Below, piece after piece: positions 15,536 to 23,171 of a stretch of 41,246 nt of DNA; position 1 is the first letter of the stretch; every line of letters starts with the position of its first letter. Under the pieces are notes generated by a model. That model did no database searches. It saw only the letters and a program-made list of their open reading frames with translations, and had not been told where the DNA came from. The position numbers and the translations under genes are program-made. This DNA comes from Labilibacter marinus. GTDB lineage: Bacteria > Bacteroidota > Bacteroidia > Bacteroidales > Marinilabiliaceae. The stretch lies in the NCBI RefSeq assembly GCF_001659685.2, contig NZ_LXYE02000066.1, forward strand, positions 1-41,246, read 5' to 3'.

Positions 15536-16558
15536 TTATCCTAAAGAATAATCTCTATCTTTTTTATAATACTCTACTTTTTTCAATAATGGATAATCAC
15601 TTATTTTCGCTAATAGGTTCTTTCGATATTCTTCATCTACCTGACTCATCCTTTTTACAAATTCTATCTTTTCCTCCAACATGCTAACATTATCCGTTCC
15701 TACAATTAAAGAACTAATTGGCATGGTCCAAGCAAATTGAATAGCTTCCTCAACAGAAATTACATCGGGGATTAAAGGCGTTTCTGTTTGCCATATTTCT
15801 CTTCCAAAACGAAGCTTCTTCTCAAAAAACCGACCATCTGCTAAGGATTTCATACCTAGAACAGCTATGTTTTGTTTGTTTAGCTGAGGCAACACATGAT
15901 TGATAAAACTAGGATCACTATAGGCATCAATTACATTAATGGGCATTTGAGCTGTTGAAAAGAGTCCACTCCCTTCAGCTTGCTCTAGCATACGCAACAT
16001 AGCACGCGGACTGTTGTGACAGGTGAAACCAGCATACCTAATCTTTTTTTCTTTTAGAGCTTCCTCAACTGCCTTTAACACACCATTATTAATTCTGCTA
16101 TCAACATCTTCAGGATTCTTTAGGCTATGCAGCTGCCATAAGTCTACTTGGTCTGTTTTCATTCTGCTTAAGGAACGTTCTAATTCCTCCTTGGCCGTTT
16201 TATAATCTTTAGCCCCAGACTTAGTCATAATAAAAACCTCATCTCTATATTTAGGCACTAAAAACTTACCATATCGTTTCTCCGACTCCCCTTTGTGATA
16301 ATCGTGTGCATTATCAAAAAAGCGAATTCCTTTCTCTATGGCTTTTTCTATCATAGCCTGCGCTTCCGCTTCGGAAGGCTGACCAATATGAAATCCTCCA
16401 AGCCCCAACATGGTTATTTTTTCGCCCGTATTACCCAATTTTCGATAAGGTAATATAGCGCCATACTTATCCTTTTGTGATAATATACTCGGCCATGGCA
16501 ACATCACTCCCGAAGTCAGCATGGCCATTTTCATTAAAAACTCTCTGCGTGATTGCAT
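15536..16558 (-). CDS. Aldo/keto reductase with twin-arginine signal
   Basis: A 340-residue NAD(P)-dependent oxidoreductase of the aldo/keto reductase fold. The Tat signal is at the N-terminus (SRREFLMK, then the hydrophobic run MAMLTSGVMLPWPSIL), implying folded export with cofactor. The catalytic tetrad is visible: D82 (FFDNA), Y87 (HDYH), K113 (MTKSG) and H144 (LHSL). The barrel ends with 'SSLIVGTDNVSMLEEKIEFV', the usual cofactor-binding region. The substrate is unknown; Tat-exported members in Bacteroidota are often linked to sugar or quinone metabolism, but nothing here fixes that. It stands as a single gene with its own terminator; trpS is upstream behind another terminator. Confidence 0.9.
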   Translation of the reverse strand: MQSRREFLMKMAMLTSGVMLPWPSILSQKDKYGAILPYRKLGNTGEKITMLGLGGFHIGQPSEAEAQAMIEKAIEKGIRFFDNAHDYHKGESEKRYGKFLVPKYRDEVFIMTKSGAKDYKTAKEELERSLSRMKTDQVDLWQLHSLKNPEDVDSRINNGVLKAVEEALKEKKIRYAGFTCHNSPRAMLRMLEQAEGSGLFSTAQMPINVIDAYSDPSFINHVLPQLNKQNIAVLGMKSLADGRFFEKKLRFGREIWQTETPLIPDVISVEEAIQFAWTMPISSLIVGTDNVSMLEEKIEFVKRMSQVDEEYRKNLLAKISDYPLLKKVEYYKKDRDYSLG

Positions 16559-16623
16559 AACTAATTTGTTTTAATCAGTTTAAGTTACGAATTGAAAATG
16601 GCTAAGTCAAAAAGGAATGGACA

Positions 16624-16653
16624 TAAAAAAGCCGTGAGAAAATTCCCACGGCT
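16624..16653 (-). terminator. Terminator of trpS
   Basis: GCCGTG (16631-16636) and CACGGC (16647-16652) form a stem, and on the minus strand six to seven T (16624-16630) follow. It lies 24 bp past the trpS stop. Confidence 0.8.
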
Positions 16654-16676
16654 CTTAACAGTACTATTATATGAGT

Positions 16677-17666
16677 TTAGAATCTTTTAATTCCAATTAT
16701 TTCTCTGAGTTCTTTAACGGTTTTTTCAGCACTAGCCTGGGCTTTTTCTCTACCCATTTTAACCACCTTGTTTAAATAATCACTATCCGCTTTTATATCT
16801 TCAATTCTTTCGCGTATTGGTGTAGTAAACTTGATGATATCCTCAGCTAATTGCTTTTTAAGATCGCCATAACGAATTTCGCAGCTAGCATATTTTTCTT
16901 GAAAAAACTGCAATGTATCTGATGTAGAAACTACATCCATCAAGGTAAATAGATTTTGAATCGGTTCTGAAACAGGTGAGTTAGGCTCTGTAGGACCACT
17001 ATCTGTAACCGCTCTCATCACCTTTTTTTGCAATGGCTTTGGCTCATCTGCCAGGTAAATTCCATTACCCTCCGATTTACCCATTTTACCCGACCCATCT
17101 AAACCTGGAATTTTAACTAATGCCTCACCATAGTTAAATGATTGAGGTATCTTAAAATAATCCTGTTTGTACATATGATTAAAACGCCCTGCAAACTTAC
17201 GTGTCATCTCCAGGTTTTGCTCCTGGTCTTTACCTACAGGTACTTTATCTGCCTTGTGAATTAAAATATCACAAGCCATTAAAACAGGATAAGTCAATAA
17301 GCCTGCATTTACATTCTCTGGTTGCTTACGAGCCTTGTCTTTAAACGAAGTGGTACGCTCCAATTCGCCCAAATATGCATTCATGCTCATTAATAAGGAC
17401 ATTTCTGCAATGGCCGGCACATCACTCTGAACATAGATAGTCGATTTTTCTGGATCCAATCCACAAGCTAAATATTCAGCTAAAACCTGGCGAACATTAT
17501 TATGCAAGTTTTCAGGCGTTGGATGGGTGGTTAATGAGTGATAATCTGCAATAAAAAAATAACAGTTATACTCATCTTGCATACGCAAAAAGTTTTTTAC
17601 CGCTCCAAAATAATTCCCTAAATGTAAGTTTCCGGTTGGCCGGATACCGCTTACTACCGTTTGCAT
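16677..17666 (-). CDS. trpS: Tryptophanyl-tRNA synthetase
   Basis: This class I aminoacyl-tRNA synthetase charges tRNA-Trp. The signatures are PTGNLHLGN at residues 10-18 (HIGH-type motif) and KMGKS at 194-198 (KMSKS-type motif). Other conserved blocks are IADYHSLTT, 'TYPVLMACDIL' and 'VPVGKDQEQNLEMTR'. The length of 329 is normal for bacterial TrpRS. It is flanked by a terminator downstream and is divergent from the cytochrome module at 17961. No leader or T-box-like element is evident upstream. Confidence 0.97.
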   Translation of the reverse strand: MQTVVSGIRPTGNLHLGNYFGAVKNFLRMQDEYNCYFFIADYHSLTTHPTPENLHNNVRQVLAEYLACGLDPEKSTIYVQSDVPAIAEMSLLMSMNAYLGELERTTSFKDKARKQPENVNAGLLTYPVLMACDILIHKADKVPVGKDQEQNLEMTRKFAGRFNHMYKQDYFKIPQSFNYGEALVKIPGLDGSGKMGKSEGNGIYLADEPKPLQKKVMRAVTDSGPTEPNSPVSEPIQNLFTLMDVVSTSDTLQFFQEKYASCEIRYGDLKKQLAEDIIKFTTPIRERIEDIKADSDYLNKVVKMGREKAQASAEKTVKELREIIGIKRF

Positions 17667-17911
17667 AATATATTACTTTAATTGATTCTTCTTAAATATT
17701 TTGACCGACAAAAATCGCAAAATTTTCTTAAAACATGACCATTGCAATGATTTATTTCAGGAAAAACCTAAGAATCTACATTTAGCTATATACAAAAAGA
17801 CTACCTCCTGAAAAAACACCTTAAAAAGACTAACAAAACCTTGTTGTAAAATAGCCCTACTAAATAAAAAGGATTAAAAACTCTTTTTTTATTTAAAAAT
17901 CTGTCAGGAAT

Positions 17912-17950
17912 TTTTCTGTGACCGACTATACCGGCAAACATCACAGAAAA
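17912..17950. promoter_or_regulatory. Inverted repeat before the cytochrome module
   Basis: TTTTCTGTGA (17912-17921) and TCACAGAAAA (17941-17950) are exact reverse complements, 19 bp apart, with CCG...CGG nested inside (17922-17924, 17932-17934). It ends 10 bp before the ATG at 17961, so it is either a leader hairpin near the ribosome site or a pair of regulator half-sites (TGTGA/TCACA). Confidence 0.55.
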
Positions 17951-17960
17951 CTCATGAATT

Positions 17961-18317
17961 ATGAAACATACACTCCTTACTTTTTTAACCATAGCTTTGC
18001 TTATATCGTCGTGCTCTAACGACAATCAGGAAGAATTTTATGATGCGTCAGAATGCGACACTTCAAATGTTACTTTCTCAGCCACTATAGATCCTATTAT
18101 TTCCCGCAACTGTAAATCATGCCATGGTGTGGGTAATGGAACAGGCATTACCCTGGTTAGCTATAGCGACATCAAAAAACATGTGGACAATGGTAAGCTG
18201 ATGGGCTCTATAAAACATTTACCTAGCTATAGTCCAATGCCACAAGGCGGAAAACTAGATGATTGTACCATCTCCAAATTAGATGCATGGATAGCCAATG
18301 GCGCATTGGATAATTAA
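17961..18317 (+). CDS. c-type cytochrome lipoprotein
   Basis: This 118-residue protein carries a lipoprotein signal (ALLISSC, C18) and one haem c site, CKSCH at residues 51-55. A plausible distal methionine is in 'SYSPMPQGG' (M93). The layout (TIDPIISRNCKSCHG, LVSYSDIKKHVDNG, SKLDAWIANGA) is the short monohaem cytochrome type frequent in Bacteroidota and Planctomycetes surface proteins. It would sit in the outer or inner membrane leaflet facing the periplasm and carry electrons. It leads a four-gene run with gaps of 29, 26 and 11 bp, preceded by an inverted repeat. Confidence 0.88.
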   Translation: MKHTLLTFLTIALLISSCSNDNQEEFYDASECDTSNVTFSATIDPIISRNCKSCHGVGNGTGITLVSYSDIKKHVDNGKLMGSIKHLPSYSPMPQGGKLDDCTISKLDAWIANGALDN

Positions 18318-18346
18318 ACAAGCCTTCAACTATAAAAACTTATTTT

Positions 18347-19210
18347 ATGAAATACATACTATCAATACTATACATTTTTGCCATCCCGTTTTTGCTTGTT
18401 GCACAAAGCGATGATGAATTAATAGACGATTTATTGGGCGAAGAAAGCTCTGTAGTAAGTAGCACTTTTAAAACTTCTAGGGTAATCAACGGTCATTCGG
18501 TAGAGCAGCCTGCCAAAGGAGAAATGGACTTTAGAATTTCGCACCGCTTTGGTCAGTTAAACACAGGTTCCTACGATTTATGGGGATTAGATCAGGCAAC
18601 CATTCACTTTAGCTTAGAATATAGTCCGCTAGATTATTTAACTATTGGGATTGGCCGAAGTAGCTACAGAAAAACCTATGATGGATATGCCAAGCTAGCC
18701 ATTTTAAAACAACAAGCAGGTATGCCTTTCTTTTTATCTTATGTAGCCACTACCGAAATAGTCACCCTAAAAAATGAAATTCCTGATTACGAGTTTAAGC
18801 ACCGTGTAGGATATGTACACCAATTATTGATAGCCCGTAAATTTTCCAAGAACTTTAGTTTACAGCTTTCCCCAACCTTAGTTCATAAAAACCTGGTACC
18901 TGAAGCGGGTATGAAAAACAACATTATGTCCTTGGGAATTGGAGCTCGATATAAACTAAGCAAACGCCTAAGTGTAAATGCCGAAACCTTTTTAACCGAT
19001 TTTGGTCCAATGCCAGAGGGTATTGAATATCACCAGCCCATTTCTTTAGGAATAGATTTAGAAACGGGCGGTCATGTTTTCCAGATCATGGTAACCAATA
19101 GTTTACCGATGCGCGAAGTAGGTTTTATTACCGAAACTGCAGGTGACTTTTTTAAAGGAGATATCCACTTAGGGTTCAACATATCGAGAACCTTCAATTT
19201 ACACAAATAA
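18347..19210 (+). CDS. DUF5777 family beta-barrel protein
   Basis: The protein has 287 residues, with a signal peptide (MKYILSILYIFAIPFLLVAQ) and a short acidic segment (DDELIDDLLGEE). It then consists of alternating hydrophobic/polar strands to the end (FRISHRFGQLN, YLTIGIGRSSYRK, FSLQLSPTLVHK, IGARYKLSKRLSVNAE, DIHLGFNISRTF), the pattern of an outer-membrane barrel of about 12 strands. 'MDFRISHRFG' and 'ATIHFSLEYSPLDYLTIGIG' match the DUF5777 type. The function is unknown; it commonly neighbours cytochrome and YceI genes, as it does here. It probably provides an outer-membrane site for this module. Confidence 0.8.
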   Translation: MKYILSILYIFAIPFLLVAQSDDELIDDLLGEESSVVSSTFKTSRVINGHSVEQPAKGEMDFRISHRFGQLNTGSYDLWGLDQATIHFSLEYSPLDYLTIGIGRSSYRKTYDGYAKLAILKQQAGMPFFLSYVATTEIVTLKNEIPDYEFKHRVGYVHQLLIARKFSKNFSLQLSPTLVHKNLVPEAGMKNNIMSLGIGARYKLSKRLSVNAETFLTDFGPMPEGIEYHQPISLGIDLETGGHVFQIMVTNSLPMREVGFITETAGDFFKGDIHLGFNISRTFNLHK

Positions 19211-19236
19211 AGTACTGATCACTTAAAACTATTACG

Positions 19237-19779
19237 ATGAAAATATACCTATTGATGTTACTTATGCTAGGATGCACTGCATTACAAGCTCAAAAATACA
19301 TGACCAAAACAGGCTACATAAAATTTTACTCGCACTCTCCTATTGAGGATATAGAGGCAGAAAACGAGGAAGTAGCAGCAATATTAAATGGTGAAACAGG
19401 CGCGTTAACGTTTGCTTTACTCATTAAATCATTTGAATTTGAGAAAGCCCTCATGCAAGAGCATTTCAACGAAAACTATTTAGAATCGGATGAATATCCC
19501 AAAGCTATATTTAAAGGACAAATCAAAGATTTTTCATCTAAACTAGTTAAAGAGGAAGGGGAGCATAAAGTAAATGTTACAGGTGAGCTTACCCTACATG
19601 GAGAAACCAACACCATTAATGCTTCAGCCACATTAACCGTGAGTAAAGATGGCGTATTAGGTGCTACACAATTCATTGTAAAACCTGAAGACTATCGTAT
19701 TAGAATACCCAATGCTGTGCGCAACAATATTGCCAAAGAGATTGAAGTAACCGTGCGCGTTGACTTACAAGAACGCTAA
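19237..19779 (+). CDS. YceI family periplasmic protein
   Basis: The protein has 180 residues with a signal peptide ending at LQAQ. The mature part has the YceI lipocalin-like outline: TKTGYIKFYSHSPIEDIEAE, 'KSFEFEKALMQEHFNENYLE', 'YPKAIFKGQI', 'TGELTLHGETNTI' and 'EVTVRVDL'. YceI proteins bind polyisoprenoid or other lipophilic molecules, and some are linked to quinone-type electron carriers. In this operon, between two haem proteins, binding of an isoprenoid quinone is an attractive but unproven idea. It overlaps nothing; the next gene begins 11 bp later. Confidence 0.88.
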   Translation: MKIYLLMLLMLGCTALQAQKYMTKTGYIKFYSHSPIEDIEAENEEVAAILNGETGALTFALLIKSFEFEKALMQEHFNENYLESDEYPKAIFKGQIKDFSSKLVKEEGEHKVNVTGELTLHGETNTINASATLTVSKDGVLGATQFIVKPEDYRIRIPNAVRNNIAKEIEVTVRVDLQER

Positions 19780-19790
19780 AAACAAATGCC

Positions 19791-20219
19791 ATGAATAAAA
19801 AGATAATCTTACTGTTTATAGGCGCCATTGCTATTTCTGCAGGAATTATTGCCTACCTGCAATACAATAAACCTCATATCAATTACGAAAAAGCTTCTGT
19901 TGATTTAACAACAACAGCTGATGCTTTATTACAGGCTTTTGAGCATAACGAAACAATTGCCAATCAGCAGTATTTAAACAGGGTGGTTGAGGTTAGTGGC
20001 AAACCTATTTCGGCTCATACAAATCCCAACGGATCGGTAACCATTGCATTGCTCGATGAGCTGCAAGGTGTTTCCTGCACATTTGATTCCGCTTACGTAA
20101 GCCAACACCTCAGTTCTTTTGCTCAGGTTAAAGAAGTAAGCTCACTTGTTATAAAAGGAAGGTGCGATGGCTTTTTAACGGATGTAAGACTATCCAAGTG
20201 CTCATTCACTCATAAATAA
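19791..20219 (+). CDS. Membrane-anchored OB-fold (tRNA_anti-like) protein
   Basis: This 142-residue protein has an N-terminal membrane anchor (residues 4-23, IILLFIGAIAISAGIIAYLQ). The C-terminal OB-like barrel (~55-142) includes 'YLNRVVEVSGKPISAHTNPN', 'SVTIALLDELQGVSCTF' and 'LVIKGRCDGFLTDVRLSKC'. This is the tRNA_anti-like family of Bacteroidota; despite the name there is no evidence that it binds RNA, and the domain faces the periplasm. It is the last of four tightly packed genes and may assist assembly of the module. Two cysteines in the last third could form a disulfide. Confidence 0.75.
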   Translation: MNKKIILLFIGAIAISAGIIAYLQYNKPHINYEKASVDLTTTADALLQAFEHNETIANQQYLNRVVEVSGKPISAHTNPNGSVTIALLDELQGVSCTFDSAYVSQHLSSFAQVKEVSSLVIKGRCDGFLTDVRLSKCSFTHK

Positions 20220-20241
20220 ACCAATGACTTTTTTATTAACC

Positions 20242-20306
20242 ATAGAATAGTTTAGCGCAACAGGACTTCAATGCACGCAAGTTTTAAGGCGCTCACGCTA
20301 TTCTAT
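20242..20306 (+). promoter_or_regulatory. Intercistronic hairpin before the cytochrome P460-like gene
   Basis: ATAGAATAG (20242-20250) and CTATTCTAT (20298-20306) are exact reverse complements, with AGCGC/GCGCT (20254-20258, 20289-20293) nested inside. It fills most of the 102-bp gap between the OB-fold gene and 20322 and has no T-run. It may be a processing or stability element, or the leader of the last gene. Confidence 0.5.
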
Positions 20307-20321
20307 AAAAACCATAATTAA

Positions 20322-20861
20322 ATGAAAGTAAATAATGTATTTAAGACAATGGCTATGTTATTAGCCGTAACTCTTTTTGTGAGTTGTTCAGATGACGATG
20401 ACAAAAAAGATGAAGGTCCTGATGAAATTATGATTACGCAAGCACAGTTGAATGCAGCCACCAACATGTTAGCAACAGAAACTGGAGGTACGTTTGCTCA
20501 TGGTGGTCCGGATGGTACAACAGGTAGTGAAACCGTGCGTAAAATATATTCATCCGTGACAGATCTCGACGGCACAATTGCTCCTGGTACTATCGTTACT
20601 AAAAAAACGTATGCTTTAGATGGCGAGGGTAATATGGGTAATTTATACGTTTCGTTTGCCATGGTAAAACGCGAGCCGGGTTATGATACAGCCAATAAAG
20701 ATTGGGAGTATATGAAAATTGGCTTTGATGCAGACAACGATTATGATGCCAATCCGTTTGGTATGTTACCTGCAGAAGGTAGTGCTGATCGTGGTAAGTT
20801 AGCAGGATGTATTGGTTGCCATACCGGAGCAGGAGGCGGCGACTTTTTGTTTGTGAACTAA
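20322..20861 (+). CDS. Cytochrome P460-like haem lipoprotein
   Basis: This 179-residue protein has a lipoprotein signal (TLFVSC, C22), an aspartate-rich linker (SDDDDKKDEG), then a cytochrome P460-type domain: 'LYVSFAMVKREPGYDTANKD', then WEYMKIGFD. The C-terminal haem c site is CIGCH at residues 163-167 (GKLAGCIGCHTGAGGGD). P460 proteins oxidise hydroxylamine or act on nitric oxide in nitrifiers and methanotrophs, through a lysine-haem crosslink. Whether this one keeps the crosslinking lysine cannot be settled by eye (K in AMVK is one candidate). It is followed by a terminator, and preceded by the four-gene cytochrome/DUF5777/YceI/OB run, probably the same transcript. Confidence 0.78.
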   Translation: MKVNNVFKTMAMLLAVTLFVSCSDDDDKKDEGPDEIMITQAQLNAATNMLATETGGTFAHGGPDGTTGSETVRKIYSSVTDLDGTIAPGTIVTKKTYALDGEGNMGNLYVSFAMVKREPGYDTANKDWEYMKIGFDADNDYDANPFGMLPAEGSADRGKLAGCIGCHTGAGGGDFLFVN

Positions 20862-20886
20862 TAGAAGTCAAAGGTTAATTTTTATT

Positions 20887-20922
20887 AAGGCTCATTGGAA
20901 TTTTCCGATGAGCCTTCTTTTT
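20887..20922 (+). terminator. Terminator of the cytochrome module
   Basis: AAGGCTCAT (20887-20895) pairs with ATGAGCCTT (20908-20916), GGAA pairs with TTCC inside, and CTTTTT follows. It starts 25 bp past the stop at 20861. Confidence 0.85.
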
Positions 20923-20943
20923 ATAGAATACTCTTGATATTAA

Positions 20944-21042
20944 CTAAACCGTTTGCAAATTGGTGAGGGTATTATTGTCTTTGCCATTGGAGCTTGGTTG
21001 CTAAAAAAAGAATTTGATAAATCCGATCCTATTAGCGAATAG
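20944..21042 (+). pseudogene. Short membrane-protein frame or remnant
   Basis: A 32-codon open stretch ending in TAG at 21040-21042 reads LNRLQIGEGIIVFAIGAWLL, then KKEFDKSDPISE: one membrane helix followed by a charged tail, with coding-like codon use. No ATG exists; TTG at 20953 could start a 29-residue peptide. It is either a tiny membrane protein or the 3' remnant of a lost gene. It lies between a terminator and the lipoprotein at 21111. Confidence 0.3.
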
Positions 21043-21110
21043 TCGTCATATTCAGTATTTATACGCAACCCATAGCTTTTTAAACTATCATAGCTACAAA
21101 CACTAAAACT

Positions 21111-21650
21111 ATGATACAAAAACACTTGAACTACGTACTCATTGTAATTCTATGCATATTCTCTTTAGGTTGCGAAAAAGATGCCACTAGTTCTGGTGGT
21201 AAAGTTGAATTATACCTAGTGGACACCTTTTCAACCATTGGAAACTCCTCTCAAATAGATGAAGCTACAATTAAAACTAAAACATTGCCTCTAATAGAGT
21301 ATTCCGACTTTTTATCATATAATCCAACATCTTACACCTTTGCTTTATCTGACAAAGCCAGAAGTGTAATAAAAGATATGGAGCTTTCTGTGCACGGGGT
21401 TCCTTTTGCTATTAAAGCGAACAATGCATTTATTTATTCAGGATATTTTTGGCCAAGTATTTCATCTACTAGTTGCGATTGGCTAGTGATAGACCCTTTA
21501 ATGACCTATTCAGAAAATGCAATTGAAGTTCGACTAGGTTACCCAGGACTTCTTTCTGGAATGGAGATTCCAGACAAAAGAAATGATAGCAGAATTATTA
21601 ATATATTTAAAGACGACAATAAACTAGCCAGTGGCTGGCACTTTAATTAA
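21111..21650 (+). CDS. Unknown lipoprotein
   Basis: This 179-residue protein has a lipoprotein signal (VILCIFSLGC, C21) and a linker (EKDATSSGG). The mature part contains 'EYSDFLSYNPTSYTFALSDK', 'VPFAIKANNAFIYSGYFWPS' and 'STSCDWLVIDPL'. I recall similar unassigned lipoproteins in Bacteroidota but no function. The segment ALSDKARSVI...VPFAIK reads as a small alpha/beta domain with exposed aromatic residues. It is a single gene with its own terminator (21705) and is not obviously part of the cytochrome module, which terminates at 20922. Confidence 0.7.
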   Translation: MIQKHLNYVLIVILCIFSLGCEKDATSSGGKVELYLVDTFSTIGNSSQIDEATIKTKTLPLIEYSDFLSYNPTSYTFALSDKARSVIKDMELSVHGVPFAIKANNAFIYSGYFWPSISSTSCDWLVIDPLMTYSENAIEVRLGYPGLLSGMEIPDKRNDSRIINIFKDDNKLASGWHFN

Positions 21651-21704
21651 GGCTATTGGTATTTATTATTTACTCATATAAAAAGATTACATATTAAAAC
21701 AACA

Positions 21705-21733
21705 AATCCCCTGCCGCACATCGACAGGGGATT
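21705..21733. terminator. Bidirectional terminator
   Basis: AATCCCCTG (21705-21713) pairs perfectly with CAGGGGATT (21725-21733). It lies between the convergent ends of the lipoprotein (21650, +) and the stress protein (21769, -), with T-rich sequence on the right and A-rich on the left. Confidence 0.8.
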
Positions 21734-21768
21734 ATTTATTCTTGATAAAAATTTATCCAGATCAATAC

Positions 21769-22914
21769 TTAAATTTTCAAACCCTTCCTTAAGTCCAACT
21801 CTATCTTTTTATCCCACAAGCGATTTAACACCTGTAAAGATTGTTTCTTATATTTTTCAGCTAATTCGTCCTCTCCTATCTTTTTATATAGTTTGCTTAA
21901 CTTATTTAAAGTAGGTAAGTGAATATCATTTATTTGCAAACAAATTTTAAGCTGATCGATTGCCTCTTGATAGTAACCTGTAGCTTCTAGTCTTTCGGCT
22001 TGCTGTAAATGAAGTTCCAGTTCAGAAATATCGTTATCAATTTTAAGCTCAATAATGTCCTCTGTTTTTGTTACTATTAAAGAACAATGTAGTTCCTTAA
22101 TGATTAATTCGGTAACACTACCTAGTACCATTCTTTGCAAATAAGATTTACCTGTAGCTCCCATAAAAATTAAATCAATACCATTTTGCTTGCTAAAGGA
22201 TAATATTTCGGAGTGAGGTTTTCCTTTTAATACAAACACCTCATAATCTACGTCAGTAAAGTCAAAATCTTTTAAAAATGCATCTAACTCTTCTTTATTT
22301 TCCTTCTTTAGCTTATCATTTTCCTCATCATAATCAATTTCAAGGCGGATGGATAAGCGCTCTTGCAATGGCTCAAAAACATTTACTACAAACAACTTCG
22401 ATCCAAAGGTTCTTGCTAATTTAATGGCATTATTTAAGGCTGTTGCTGAGGCCGTTGAAAAATCAACAGGACAAAGCACCTGTTTTACCTCATTAATGCT
22501 TTCAGAATCTACAAACAATACAGGCTTTAATGATCGCTGTAATATTTTCTCAGAATGTACATTAACCTTCTTATCTTCCTTAAAATACTCGGCACTTTTA
22601 GTTACCACAATTAAATTCACATCCTCTTTTTCCGAAAGATGAATAATTTGATCTAATGGATTTCCGTACTGAATGATGCTTCGGGCTTTAATACCTTTTG
22701 CCTGCAATTCATCAACAAACGCTTGCAGTTTGGGCTCGGCATAACGAAGCACTATTGAATTAATGGAATTTAGCTTTGCCTCCTTAGGCAGTACATGAAG
22801 TAACAATAATTCAGATTGCATTTTACTGGCCAATTTAGAGGCTGCAAAAATTTGCTTTGTAATAGCTGTATTTTCTAAATCTATTGGGACTAATATTTTT
22901 TCTAATAGTTTCAT
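21769..22914 (-). CDS. Tandem universal stress protein with C-terminal TPR segment
   Basis: I chose the ATG at 22912-22914 (381 residues), which opens the classical first strand MKLLEKILVPIDLENTAIT; an in-frame ATG at 22959 adds an unlikely hydrophobic extension. There are two UspA domains: ~1-145 ('LLLLHVLPKE', 'IIQYGNPLDQI') and ~146-285 (VKQVLCPVDFSTASATALNN). The second ends with the ATP-binding motif type GATGKSYLQRMVLGSVTE. The last ~90 residues are helical TPR-like units (LEATGYYQEAIDQLKICLQI; LSKLYKKIGEDELAEKYKKQ). Usp proteins bind ATP or AMP in stress and starvation. The TPR fusion suggests a protein partner. It is a single gene, divergent from 23172. Confidence 0.88.
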   Translation of the reverse strand: MKLLEKILVPIDLENTAITKQIFAASKLASKMQSELLLLHVLPKEAKLNSINSIVLRYAEPKLQAFVDELQAKGIKARSIIQYGNPLDQIIHLSEKEDVNLIVVTKSAEYFKEDKKVNVHSEKILQRSLKPVLFVDSESINEVKQVLCPVDFSTASATALNNAIKLARTFGSKLFVVNVFEPLQERLSIRLEIDYDEENDKLKKENKEELDAFLKDFDFTDVDYEVFVLKGKPHSEILSFSKQNGIDLIFMGATGKSYLQRMVLGSVTELIIKELHCSLIVTKTEDIIELKIDNDISELELHLQQAERLEATGYYQEAIDQLKICLQINDIHLPTLNKLSKLYKKIGEDELAEKYKKQSLQVLNRLWDKKIELDLRKGLKI

Positions 22915-23171
22915 TGGTATAATAATTTGTAAAACGCTTATAGCCAACGCAAAATACAATCACATTTCAATATGCTTGATTATTTGCTTTGGATATGTCT
23001 GTTTCGTCTTTTAAGTTTTCAACATTAAAACTAGTCATTATGTTCATGCTACGCAATTGGGCTCTATTATTTATAGATTAATAATACAATTTAAACCACA
23101 TTACACAAAACAAGCCACTAATATAAAAGAGTTCGCAGATTTTTATTATTTTGAAAACAAAAATCTATACT

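Noticed and set aside
17912-17950. Single CRP dimer site
   Set aside because: The half-sites are 19 bp apart, too far for one dimer; kept only as an inverted repeat.
17801-18025. Minus-strand frame of 74 codons across the cytochrome gene start
   Set aside because: It overlaps the intergenic region and the clear cytochrome lipoprotein on the other strand, and has no family pattern.
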